Source: Panagrolaimus kolymaensis (Eukaryota; Nematoda; Chromadorea; Rhabditida; Panagrolaimidae). From it: 64,000 bases of DNA. Where the stretch lies: the NCBI GenBank assembly GCA_028622995.1, contig JAJQJQ010000012.1, positions 1,550,001 to 1,614,000 of the forward strand. The letters run 5' to 3'. How positions within the stretch are numbered: position 1 is the first letter of the stretch; every line of letters begins with the position of its first letter. The translations under genes and the position numbers were made by a program. Positions 45,357 to 57,692 of this stretch are shown here, piece after piece. The notes beneath the pieces were generated by a model, which worked only from the letters and a program-made list of their open reading frames with translations, made no database searches and was not told the origin of the DNA.

Positions 45357-48300
45357 ATGTCTCTACATGTTTCTCATTGCAACTATGCTGATCAACATGA
45401 TAATAATATTGCTGCAAATGATATCCTTTTGAGGTGGAACATTTTTCAAACTTCTTTGGGTGCTCCTCCAAATTTACCAGGTTTGCTTTTATTTACCCTA
45501 TTTATTTCTATGTAAACATTTTATAATTTTAGAAAGAAGATTTTTGCGAACTTTGTTAGCCCAAAGGCATCAAAGCAATGTCGATTATGACTTTCTCTTT
45601 GAACCAAAATATTTTCCTCTTGTTTATGCTGTTGAAGCTTTAATCAGCTATGGTGGTGATTTCTTGGAGTATCTGGTTCATCCACAATGCGGATGCTTTA
45701 TTGAATTTTTTAATGCTGTGTTACAGCGATTTGATGAAGATCTTCAGAAAAATCAATCGCCAGGTTAATATTATATCTTATTTTTTAACTCGTTCATTAT
45801 TTTGTAACAAATTTCAGAAGCTTCTAAAACTGTTGCAACACTTGAAACTATGCTTCAAAAACTTTCAAGCCTCTCCAATGTTCCACATCCAATCAACTTT
45901 TTCTATGGAATTTACAATCAACGTCATGTTCCTTTGATTGCTGAATTGAGCAATAAACATGAAAAACAAGGATATATGCGAATTCGAAAGCTTATCGTCA
46001 CTCCAAGTGGTAAATTTTTTGTCAATCCTGAACTCGTCCTTGGAAATCGTTTACTGCGAAGAACAAAAGCTGAAAATATGTTGCGTGTAGTTTTTCGTAC
46101 TGATGACAATAACAAAATTACTCATTTGCCAAGATTCTTCGTAAAAAGGATGATCAACAACACCTTGAGAAATTCAACCTTTGTTGGGTGTAAGTGTTTT
46201 TGTGAGCTAAAATTGGTTATTTTCTGTTATTTTTAGTGCGACGATTTTCTTATCTTGGTTCATCAAATTCTCAACTTCGTGATCATGGATGCTATTTTCT
46301 TGCTGGAACTCCCGAAGAAGTATCTCAATTTCGTCTTGAATGCGGTCGATTTGAATTTTCATCAATACCTAAAGTTATGAGCCGTTTGGGACAATGTTTA
46401 ACACAATCTCGTGAACTTGGTGTTGAAATTGCTCGGGAATCTTACAGTGATATTTATGACTATCGTGGTGGCAGCAATTCAAATGGTGAACCTTACAACT
46501 TTTCTGATGGCGTTGGAATGATTTCAACTCAATATTGCCTAAAGATTGTCAAAGAACTGAACCTTGGAAGTTGTCTCCCTTCTTGCTTTCAAATTCGGTT
46601 CCGTGGTTACAAGGGTATTGTTACATTGAATCCACTAATGGAAGAAATACGAGAATGGGCAATTGAAAATAAGCGCTTACCTCAACATCAAACTGGTATT
46701 TTTGATCCATGGTATTGTCAATCATTGCTATTTCGAGAATCTCAACATAAATTTTATGGACCAAGAGAAAGAAACATCGAAATTGTTAAAATTTCTTCAC
46801 CCATATGTATGAATCTTAACAAGCCATTAATAAACATCCTTGACCAAGTTAGTTTTTTTTCTTTTTTGCTTTTCTTCTAAGTTCTTATTTTTAGGTATCA
46901 GCAATGCAAAGCCCGGAATCTCATCAGCGAATGTGTTCGCGTATTCATGAATTACTTGACCATCATCTCGAATCAGCTGTATTACCATTTTTTGATGAAA
47001 TAGCTGCATTGAATAGGTTGAATGAATTTCCAAAATATATTCCATATAATCTTCTCAAAGATTTCCAATTAACTGAAGAACCATTCTTTCGTTCACTTTT
47101 CCGATCATCTTCTCTGATTTCTTTTGGTAAAGCTTTAACAATCTTCTTTTACCTTTTTTAATGTTTAATTTTTAGAAAAAATCCATGATAAAATGAAAAT
47201 TCGTATTTCACCAACACAAGGACGTATGGCTTTTGGTGTTATTGATGAAACTGGCATCTTACAACATGGTCAAATCTTCTTTCAATATACTGACAATTAT
47301 AAAATTAAGTATCCTGGTCCTAATGTTAAGAAAATTATTCTGAAAGGTCGCGTTATGTTAACCAAAAATCCTTCCATTGTTCCTGGTGATGTTCGAATGT
47401 TTGAAGGTTTGTTTTCTTCATTCTTTTTATAAAGTTCTAAATCCGCTAATTTTAGCCATTGATTGTCCAGCTTTTCATCAACTTGTGGATGTTATCGTTT
47501 TCCCACAACATGGTCCACGTCCACATCCAGATGAAATGGCTGGTTCCGATCTCGACGGTGATGAATATTCAATATTTTGGGATCCTGCACTTTTCTTAGA
47601 CTACAATGAACCTGCTTTTGATTCTGTTGCTGCTTTACCTAAAAAAGATGTCATGGATGAATGCAAGATTAAAGAAAATCTTACTGGACACATGATTGAT
47701 TTTTTTACAAAATTTATTTCTCAAGATGCTATTGGTAATATTGCTGTTTCACATTTGGCGAATTCAGATTTTTATGGAATCAATAGTCAGGTTAGTTTTT
47801 TTGCTACTAACTAACTAATTAACTATGAATCATTTCTTCTTTTAGCATTGTCACAATATTGCTATCAAACATAGTCAAGCGGTGGATTTTGCAAAATCTG
47901 GTGTAATACCACCTCGTTTAACAAGGTATTTGGAAAATGGATTTCCATCTGAAAGAGTTGAAATGTTTCCTCACTTTATGGGTAAACCTGGAAGACGTTC
48001 ATATCATTCTGTTCGATTACTTGGTGAACTCTATGATCGCTGTATTGAAATCAAAGAAGTAATTCATACTGAACATATCAACGAATCTGAACAAACAGTT
48101 GTGATGGATAATTCTCTTCTCGTTTCTGATGATTCGTGGTACATGTCTGCTGCCAAGAATGCATATGTGGAATATGGTCATCTTATTGAAGTATGTTTCT
48201 TGCTTATGTACCTTTCTTAATTCCACCTCTTTTTAGAGCTTATGTGATAATTATGGTATTCAAAGTGAAGGACAATTATTTTCTAGCCGTTTTACAGCTT

Positions 48301-49424
48301 TAAAAATGCCTATCAATCTTCGTGATAATGAAATGGTCGTCTTCAAACAAATGATTGAGAAGCAAGTATCAAGGATTTTTGCACGATTCCGAAGAGAATT
48401 CTTCAAAGAATTTGGTGGCATTGAAAGGAATACAGATATCAGTGATAATATTCATTGCGCAGAAGAAGCATTTCGTCGTGTTTGTACCAATCCAAACTTG
48501 AAATTACGTCAAAAAGCAAGTGCTTATTATCGTATGGCTTATTCTCAAGGAAAACTTTTATCTTTTGGATGGCTTGTTGCTGATATTCTTGCTCATAATA
48601 GACAAAAACATTTCTTGTTAATCTCAAATCGAAACTTTTTTTATTGTCCACTTTATCATCGATTATCTGAATACATTGAAATTTACTTGAATGCCTTCAA
48701 AGAAGAATTTTATAGCTTTGAAAGACGTATTAAAACTACCAAAAACCTTTTTGTTGCTGAAATTTGTAAACGACATGATGGTGAGTTTTTTTTGTTGAGG
48801 TTTGAAAGAAGTAAAAAATATGTACCTTTGTCTGTGGTGGTGGTGATTTGCCTTAAGGGTAACCTCAACTGTTATAACTTTGCAGATGTGGTGTTTACCA
48901 CACTTTGTAAATAAACAAACCTTTTTGCTTCTACTATAGCTTGTATTATTTTGTTTCAACATCATTACTAAACTTCTGTTTTTTAGGACTTGCTGAATTG
49001 TTATTCTTCATTAGAAAATGGATGCTCCACCACAACATTATGAATGTTCCACGTATGTCTCTTGATGCATTATTTATTATTCATGGTATTGGAGAATTAA
49101 CGAAAACAAACAGCTTCCTTGATGTGAGTGATTATTAATGTTTACATTTTTTTACTCATTTCCTTTGTTTTTTAGGCTGTTTCGTTTGATGAAGTAACCG
49201 TGGATCTCAAATCTCAACTTGGTGGAATGGGTCAACGGTTTTGGCAATTTATTCAATTTCTGATGACTCGATCCTTTGGATTTTCAAAGAACTTATCACT
49301 CTCACCTATTTTGGATGAAACTTTAACATGTGATCAATGTCAAACTTTATATTACGCCGCAATGGAAACATTTTATGCAATTGCAATTAGTCGTCGATTT
49401 GATCGTTTACCTAACTATTGTTAA
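45357..49424 (+). CDS. Cellular RNA-dependent RNA polymerase (EGO-1/RRF-like), short form
   Basis: Eleven exons give 1136 residues: 45357-45480, 45533-45763, 45818-46189, 46237-46847, 46895-47126, 47176-47406, 47456-47790, 47846-48190, 48237-48780, 48987-49123 and 49176-49424. The double-psi beta-barrel catalytic motif GSDLDGDEYSIFWDP has DLDGD at residues 632-636, with all three aspartates that bind magnesium. Flanking hallmarks are present, such as CLTQSRELGVEI, FSDGVGMIS, QIRFRGYKGIV, VMLTKNPSIVPGD, VDVIVFPQHGPRPHPDEM and the AVDFAKSG segment. Such enzymes copy target RNAs into secondary small RNAs in nematode RNA interference and germline silencing. C. elegans EGO-1 and RRF-1 are about 1600 residues, so roughly 400-500 N-terminal residues are missing here. 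The start is the first ATG after a clear intergenic region. Most introns are ~50 bp; the one at 48781-48986 is 206 bp. Confidence 0.93.
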
Positions 49425-49705
49425 CTTTAATAATTTTGTATGTATTTACTTTGTATCATAATAAATTTTAATAAATTTAAATTTTCTTAATATTATTGTT
49501 CTTTTACGTTAAAAAGCTTCCTACACCAAACAACGTTGAATTTAGAAGGAAATGTTCGAGATTTTGAAGCAACTCTAATCTTATAACGAACAGTACAGAC
49601 AGATTTGGGCATGAATCATGGAAATGAATGATGACGAATCAAAGTTTTAAAACCATATTCAACTTTTCGAATAACTTATTTTCCAACAACCAACTTTTTT
49701 GTAAA

Positions 49706-50275
49706 ATGAGTGAATTAGAAGAATGTAAAAAATGCCACAAATTTCTTATCAATGAAGAACATCGTTTAAATCATCCTTGCAAGCATTGGTGCCTTTCGGG
49801 TGATGAAACATTGGAAGAAGCTAAAAAGAAGTTGTACAACCATTACGACGAACTTTTTATGAAAAAACGTCAAGAAATATTTCAAAAAATTTTTCCTCTT
49901 GTAAGTTTCAATTTATTTTTCAAGTCTGCTTATTTCATATCGCATTATTTATGCTTCTTTTTTTCAGTATACCTACGAAGCAATGGTTGAACTTGCTAAT
50001 GGATTGAAAGTGATTCCTGATATTTTTAAATCCAAACAAGAAGAAGTCGAGTACGTTTTGATTTGATTTTACTTCACACATTCTATTTATTTCTTTTTTA
50101 GAGAAATGAAACAAATATCAATGGAAAAATTTGAAAAGGAGGTAAGTTTATTATGTTTATTCATGGTTAATGCTCTTTTACCTATTCAAACTATTGAAAT
50201 TTTAATTTACAGAAAATCGCAAAAGCAAAGAAATTCGAGAAGAATAATGAAAAGAATAATAATGGAATGGATTAG
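49706..50275 (+). CDS. Small Cys/His-rich and coiled-coil protein, unknown
   Basis: Four exons (49706-49900, 49968-50050, 50102-50141, 50213-50275) give 126 residues. The N-terminus holds CKKCHKFLINEEHRLNHPC followed by KHWC, a set of four Cys and several His that could bind one zinc ion. The remainder is a charged coiled coil ending in a Lys/Asn-rich tail (KNNEKNNNGMD). Clean splice sites, including two codon-restoring junctions, support it as a real gene. No family was recognised. Confidence 0.75.
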
Positions 50276-53200
50276 ACTTTGAATAACTTTGATCTTCAAT
50301 TAAGAACACCTTTTTTTTGTTATTTTTATGTATTCAATGTGTCCTGTAGCTTGTTTAATAAATATGTTACCTTTCTCTTTAAATTCAAATGCTTTCATAG
50401 TCACTTTTGATTATACCAATAACGTGAAAACAAGGAAGATGTTATGATAAGACTATTAATAATTAGCCTGATTATTTATAGAGATTGCACTTTTGGTTTA
50501 TTTTTTTATAAATGCTTCAAAATTGCTGATTAAAACACGCATTATTTTTATTTCGTTTTGGTTTTCGGCCAAAGAATAATAAATCACATCACATACGTCT
50601 ATCTTTTGACCTGACTCACGAGAAAGCAGGGAATATTTTTTGTTTTTTAAAAAAGCTCATCGAAACATTTTATTTTAGTGTTAAGAATTTATTAATATTT
50701 TTAGCCTTTTAACGATTTTACTGACAACTTGCAAAGTGAAGAAATCCATAAACTGTTGAGGATTGCATTTACAAATTTAAAATTTTTTAAGTTTTTAAAT
50801 TTAGAACGAATTATTTCAATAATGTAACCATGGTCATTTTCAAAAACATAAAACTGTTTATATAAATTTTGATGATCACCACTTAGTTGAAAATAACAGG
50901 TCTCCAACAAGGAGGAAGCAAAAAGCAATAACCAAACAAAAAACCATTTTTGTGTAGTGGTGTTTTTTAAAAAGGTTAACATGGAGAAAAACAACAAAAA
51001 GCGGCAAAAAATAAAGAAGAAAACCCGATATTCCACCGTTGATTTTTTTTCTGTTTTCTGCCAATATTTTTTTTTGTTATTTTGTTTTGTATTTTTTCGT
51101 AGTCTTTTTAGTTATCCAATTTTATCTTTTGATCGAAAAGCTTCCCATTTTTTGAACCTGTTTTGTTTGGAAATACTGTCGCTTGAAATTTTTGAAATTT
51201 ATGTACTTTAATAAATTTGCCACTTTTTTCCAAAATGAAAAAGTTGTTTAACGGATACATATGTATAATATTTCTCTTTTTTTGTGATACCCGTACAAGG
51301 TGGCACTCCCGCATATTTTTTTTTCCATTGTCTAGGACGAGAAAAAAATCTCAGTAATTCAAAAGGTTACGAATAATAAAAAAAAGGTAAGAAGGAAAAG
51401 AATATTTCAATTATAAGCAGCATATATATTTTTGAAAAAGTTTTTTTTGGTAAGTAAATTTGGAAGCGGCGATGTTGATAAGAAAAAAAAGAAAGAAAGA
51501 AAGTATTCGATGAGAAGACGGAACAAGAACTTTAAGAAGAGTCTTAAGATAAACATCGATTGACGCAGTTCTTTATTTTTTTATAATATTTTGTAAAACT
51601 AAATTTTTTATTTGATGATTTTGTTTTCTTTATTTTGTTGCTAAAAAAAGACTGGAATTTAGCTAAAATAAAATTTTTGGCCTTCAAAAAAGACATGATG
51701 CTTTTATCTGTTCTTTTTTTGTTGTACTTTAGTGATTTGATTGGAAAGCATTGCATATTTGAGATGCAATGCTTCTTTACCTTGGAAGGATTTCGGCATA
51801 TTTGGAAATCCAAAGCAAACTGTTTATTGATATTTTTTAAAGACTAAAATTTTGGACCATTAGATTTCAAAAATTCATTTTGAAACAAACTTTACATTTA
51901 CACCATTTTTTTACCACCACTTTCAGTTTTCTTTAGGCTTCTCCCGTTTATGAATAAAAAATTGCCATAATTTTTAAACGAAAAGTCTAGACATCGGGAT
52001 ATCCAAAATGCAGCTGGTATATCTAAAAAAAGCCAACTCCACCTTTTTTTCTTTTTTGGTTGTTGCAAACTTGACAAATCCGTTAAACCGATTTCTTTCA
52101 AGAGTTATTGAAATAAATTATTATTATTTTATGATCATCTCTTAAAGGTGCTATAAAACTTCCGGTTGTTTGTTTCCTCTTCTTTGTTTTTTATTCTTTC
52201 CGCGCAATGCCATTTCCATCGACTTCGGTTCAAAGTGTTATCGTCCTTTTGTATTCCCTTCTCTCTCTCCTTACTCCTTTTTGATTCATACTTACTCTTT
52301 CTCTCTTTTTTGTTTAAAAAAAGTTAAAGGTCCTTAGAATTTAACATAACAATAGGAAAATGAAAGAAAGGCGAATATAAGAGAAACAAGCACGCGTATG
52401 TATGTATTATTTTTTTTGATAGATATCTTTTTCATTATATTTTATAACGGCATAATAAAAGAATGTGCCATTCTTCGAAACAAGCAACCAAGCAAAAAAA
52501 AAGTCATGGTATATTTGTTATTGTTTCGCGAGCGAGCGGCGATGGCGGCGGCATCGTTGATTTTCATCTTCCAAAAAAAGGAGGAGAAAAGCATCAAGTG
52601 CGCAAGTCAACCAACATTAATCCTTCAACTTTAAGTGTGCCCTAGCATAAAAATGTGTTTGTAAAACATGGGGTCATCATCAACTTAAAGAAGTGTAAGT
52701 AAGGAATAGGAAGAAAAAGTATCTTCAAAATATATTCGGCGATTATTGCGTAATAAAAACTTTTTTTTAGCCAAATCCAAGAGGATTAATGAAAGTTTGA
52801 TCAAAAAAATAACAACACCAGGAGAGAGATTCGATACTTTTTCATTTTTTTCGATGTTACTTATTTTGGAGTTTGATTGATTTACTTTTGAGAATTTTTG
52901 TTTCTTTTTTAAAAGATGGTGCTTAAAGTGAAACTAAACTTTTGTATTTATTTTACCATTTTTTATCTGCATAAAATTATTCTTGTAATTTTGTTTATGA
53001 TTCATTCTAATCGAATGTCATATCTCCTCCTATCGGCTTTGTAAATCTTATTTAAACGATACTTTTTCGTCTTTGAAATTAATTTTTCTCAATTTTGTAA
53101 ATTATTCATGCTTCTTCTTTACAGTGTGACTTGTTTTGAAATTTTGCAAAATTATCTTTCATCATCATTTTTTATTATGAAACATAACGGAAATTTGCAG

Positions 53201-56200
53201 GCTTTTTTTAAAAAGGAAATGTAATCGACACAGTCCGACTGTACTCTTATTAAATCTGATCGTGGTGTAACAAAATATTTTAAATTTCTATGCATTTTCC
53301 CATTCTCTTTTTTGGACCGTTATATTGGCAGCAGTCTTATGATTAGACTTTTGGGTTGCGGTTTTAAAGTGCATCATTGATTGCAGCTTTATAACCTTTT
53401 AATGCGGGCGCTTTAGCTGATCAAGCAACGATTTATTTTTAATTTTAAAATGCTGCATCATTTTATTTTTTGTTTTCAAATCTTTCCTTTTCCTCAGGAC
53501 GATTCGCAATATATGAGTATGTATGTTTTTGATTTTTTACCCTTTTATGAATCCGATATTTTCATGTTAGATTTTTTCCTTCGTGATTTTAGTTTGAGCA
53601 TAAATTTTTCTATCACATGATTTCTGTCTACTTGACATCATCATGGACTTTGTAATTATTTTATGATAGCTAAAATATCTAGCTAGCTTCTTCCATGATG
53701 ATAGTTATTTTGAGAAAAGACAAAAAAGAGCTGCAATTTATTTTTTTGCAAAATGAAAAATTATTTTGTTGCTTCCAATTTTTCGTTACCTATTTATTTT
53801 CATGATCATTGAGCGTTGATTAGATACAAACTCGAACTCTTCGAAGGTGATTCACTAAACAAAATAAATTTGTTAAAATTTTGAAGGATTCAACCATTTT
53901 TTATTTTGTGTTCATGTTATATTACTACAAAACAAAACAACAAAAAAATTTAAATTCCTATCACATATTATCCCCGCCTTTTTCACACCTATTTTTTCCA
54001 TTTTATAAGATCATTTGCTCTTCTTCTTATCTCTCTTAATTCTTTCCTCTTTGCTCTGTTGATTATTTGCGTTCTACCCAAAAAAAAACAATCAAGCAAA
54101 AATAATTCAAACATTTTTTGTTTTTTGCAAAAAAAGGAAAACAACAGGAGCCTTTAAAATTTTTAAAAATGCCGAAAGTTCTTATCAAAAAAGATAACCT
54201 TTCTATCTTAACTTTATTAATTTTTCCTTTATTACAAAAAGAAAACTTTTGCCACTTATGTCTTAGATATATATTTTTTGTAATTTTTTGAAAACATAAA
54301 TTCTGGTGTTCAGTTTTCAAATATAATTTTTTTGTTTCGCTTTTTCTTGATTAGTAATTGGCCCACTTTTTTCTTTCTCCGATTCTTAACTGTTTACCAA
54401 AAAAAAGAGCGAAGAAAGATAGGTAACACCGACAAAAAGAAAAGTTTACAAAAAAAAAACTGTTGTTTTTTTATTTCTTCTGATTCATTTCCGCTTAACG
54501 CGTGTCATCGTAATAACTTTTCTACTTGCCGCCGCTGCCACAGCTGTCGTTGTTTTCTTACTACTGCTTCCATATTTGAGGTTTCTCTAAAAAAGGTAGT
54601 AGTCGTAATTCTGTCCTAAAAAATAAGCATCTCCAATTAAATCAAAGTCATAAATCTGTTGCGCGTATATTTATTTAAAAAAAAAAAACAGCTTGTAAAT
54701 TCACTTTATTTTCCGTTCTTTTGATCTCTAAAGGCATTTAGTGAGTTTTTTTTGATAGCATAAAAAATAACTTTGGCCTTTTTTTGTTGCACCTGCGATC
54801 ATCAGAAAATGAGGCTTCATTTTTTTGATTCTTATCGAATCAGGCGGCGGCATATTCATGCGTTTGCTTTGCTGCAGCTTCAATTACATGCTTTTTTAGG
54901 AACAACAACACCGTAAACCTTTCTTTTATCTAACACATTTGTCTTCTCTTTTTTTTTATTTGAGGCCTTTTAAAATATGGATTGTATAATATTAAAAAAG
55001 TATCTTTTTTTGTTTTTTAAATATTATAAAACCGAAACCAGGTGTTGTTTTTCCATCTTTGCTCAATCTATCTCTCTCTCTCTCTAATTTATTTTCTTGG
55101 CTTTAGGCAAATTTAGGGAAGACTGTCTTACTTTTTTTTTGTTTACGAAATATTTTTTTGTCAGACAAAGATCCGCTTTGTTTTGTTATTTCTTTTTTCT
55201 CGCCATTTATGGGGCTTACAGAGAGAAAGATAATATCCGCTCTGTTTTCTTCTTCGTTAAAATAAACCGTAAGAATAGCTGTTTTTTTTGTTTTGCTTTA
55301 AAAAAAAATATGATCAAAACAATCCTATTTTTTTGCTTTTTGTCTTCTTCAAATCTTTGCAAAAGGAAATCATCCAATCTCGGCTTTCTTATTTTTTCTT
55401 TTATGTCTGAACATTCAATAAGTCGTCAGTCATCAATATCATAATCTGAAAAAGAGCAAAGTGAAAAAGCTTTTGTGATTATTGGCCACGCCCGTGTTAT
55501 CTATTGCTGATGATGTATTTCCTTTTTTTTCCCGGTTTCCCGTTTTGGATTTTTTCTTTCTTTCAGTTACTTTTTTTAAAACCAGCCACCCGTCATAAAA
55601 AATTCCTCCTTTTTGTTTGACTCATAGTTTCTTGGATTTTATTATTATTTGTTATTATTGCCAAATTAAATTTGAGCTATTGAGAAAATAAAAATACATT
55701 TCATTTTTTCCTAATGAATGCTACCGATAAATAAGTACATAAAATTTGGGCGGCGTCATTAAGTCTTACAACAAAATGGGTGTTTACGCAAATTACATTC
55801 TAAAATTGGGTAATGTCTTTTAATGATAACAATACACGATGATAGCGGTTGATTAACAAAGACTATAAAAAGCTTTTATATTATTTTTTAAAGAAGCTTA
55901 GGTTATGATTTATGACAGCTAAAAAGCACGTGCATATAAATAATTCAACAGTAATTCTATTGAGGTTCTATGATTTTTTGTAAAAGGGTATATCTAAAAT
56001 TTTTCAAACAAGATTCTATGCAACAGAAATTTTTTTTGGTAAAATATTATACTTTCATCCTATCGTCATTTACCAACTATTCTTCATCTGGAGACCTTTG
56101 ATGGATGGATTACTGTAACAATCTTTTATTATTTTCAAAGCTTTAACCGCTAACAATTTTTCTATAGTCTCTGATTGATTGACCTCTTACAAACATGTGT

Positions 56201-57658
56201 TAATCCATTTTTTCTACCTTCATTTATTTATTTTTTCATCATGCCTTTTTAATAATATTGTTTTTTGTCCTTCTTTGGCCCCGACATTTTTTTTCTTAGT
56301 TTTTTTTTGCAGACGCGTGCCACCACTACTACTCATACAATAAAGGAAGATGATAATGTTTTTTTTTCTACTACTTCCGCAGCCAGCAACTTCCAACCTT
56401 GCTCTTCCTTCGAAAAAAAAAATTACTCCTCAGAGACCTTTTTTTGCTTGTTGCCTTGATTTTAATTCCAGGTGGACACGACAGACGATTGTTGTTGTTG
56501 AACCGAACACTTTTCATTCATATTTTTTTTTTCATCTTCCACAAACCAAAAAAGGACATCTCTTTTATTTTCGAAAATGAAAGGTTCCTCTCTTCCTTCT
56601 TCTTTTTCTTCTTGACAGTCGCTTCCTTTCCTTGGATGATCTATGGCTTCAATGTATTTTTTTCTAAAGAATTTTTCTTTTAAAATCAAATTTATCTCCT
56701 TAAAAACTTAATTTATTTCTTTTTCGAACTACCTCCTAAAAAGGGATTCGAATTTTTTTGTGTTCAATTCAAGAAATTTTTTTGAGGATATTATTAATCT
56801 ACTACTACTTCCATTTAATATTTTTATTGGTTGCTTCAGGGCATTTAAGAAAAAAATGAATGCACTCCTTTCTTCATTTTTTTCCTTTGGTACTTTTCTT
56901 TCTTTTTTGATTCATCTTCTCTTTTTTTATCGCGCGAGGAATAGAGAAAAAGAGGCGGAGTTATGGAGATGTTTCACGCCAATCGCGGCAGCGAAGGGGC
57001 TTGCTTGTTGCAACACCATCACCATCTGGCTGAATACAAACACGAAAATGAAGATGAAGATGGAGAAGCTCGCTCTATGACTCTGACTTTTTTTTTGTTC
57101 CTTTCACCTTTTGTTTTTATCCCTGATGGCAGTTTTTTTCTTTTTCTCTGATCTCTTTTTTTGTTTTTGAAAAGAAAACATAACGTGGGGATATTTTGAA
57201 GCTCTCGCTCGCTCGCTCAAATCTAAGCCCTTCCCACTTTTTTGACGAAGATATTTGTAACGGGCGCACCAAGCTGTTGATCGCCTGCTTCTTCTCTTTT
57301 CCCCCCACTGTTGCTAGTGATAATTTATTTTTTCGGGATTGAAAATCCGATAAAATAACACACCAGAAAAATCCGTTTTTAAACACAATTTTTTTTTTGT
57401 AATAATTTTATTAACCTTTTTTGCTCGTTTTAAAAAAGTTTATTTAGTTAATTTTGTCTTTCGCGCGCGTGAACATGTTATTTTTTTGGTTGTCGGCATC
57501 TTTGACTTAATTTCAAAAGAATTTTACCGCCTCTTGTTGCTTTTGATATCATGACACCGTAATTAATAACTTCGTCTCATTTGATGTTATTCTTTCGATG
57601 GTTTTTTACACTTTTTTTGACAAGAAGAATTTTTTTAAACTTTTTGTTTTTTCTTTCA
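50276..57658. other. Gene-poor A/T-rich region upstream of the Notch-ligand gene
   Basis: After an AATAAA near 50359 there is about 7 kb without a supported exon. It holds a TC run at 55071-55085, CGAGCG-type patches (52530, 57205), GC-richer islands such as 52525-52560 and 56945-57005, and many homopolymers. Open frames at 55097-55444, 56265-56683 and 56760-57151 read as Phe/Lys/Ser-rich noise. The length, next to a developmental signalling gene, suggests cis-regulatory DNA. Confidence 0.5.
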
Positions 57659-57692
57659 GCACCAGCATTTTACATATTTTATATATTTTTTC

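Noticed and set aside
48781..48986. Possible cassette exon within the 206-bp RdRP intron (CTTTGCAG near 48886)
   Set aside because: The direct join 48780 to 48987 restores the polymerase frame; the intron portion adds stops and no family sequence.
56265..57151. Several overlapping 60-106-codon frames on both strands
   Set aside because: Phe/Ser/Lys-rich, overlapping in different frames with none favoured and no splice structure.
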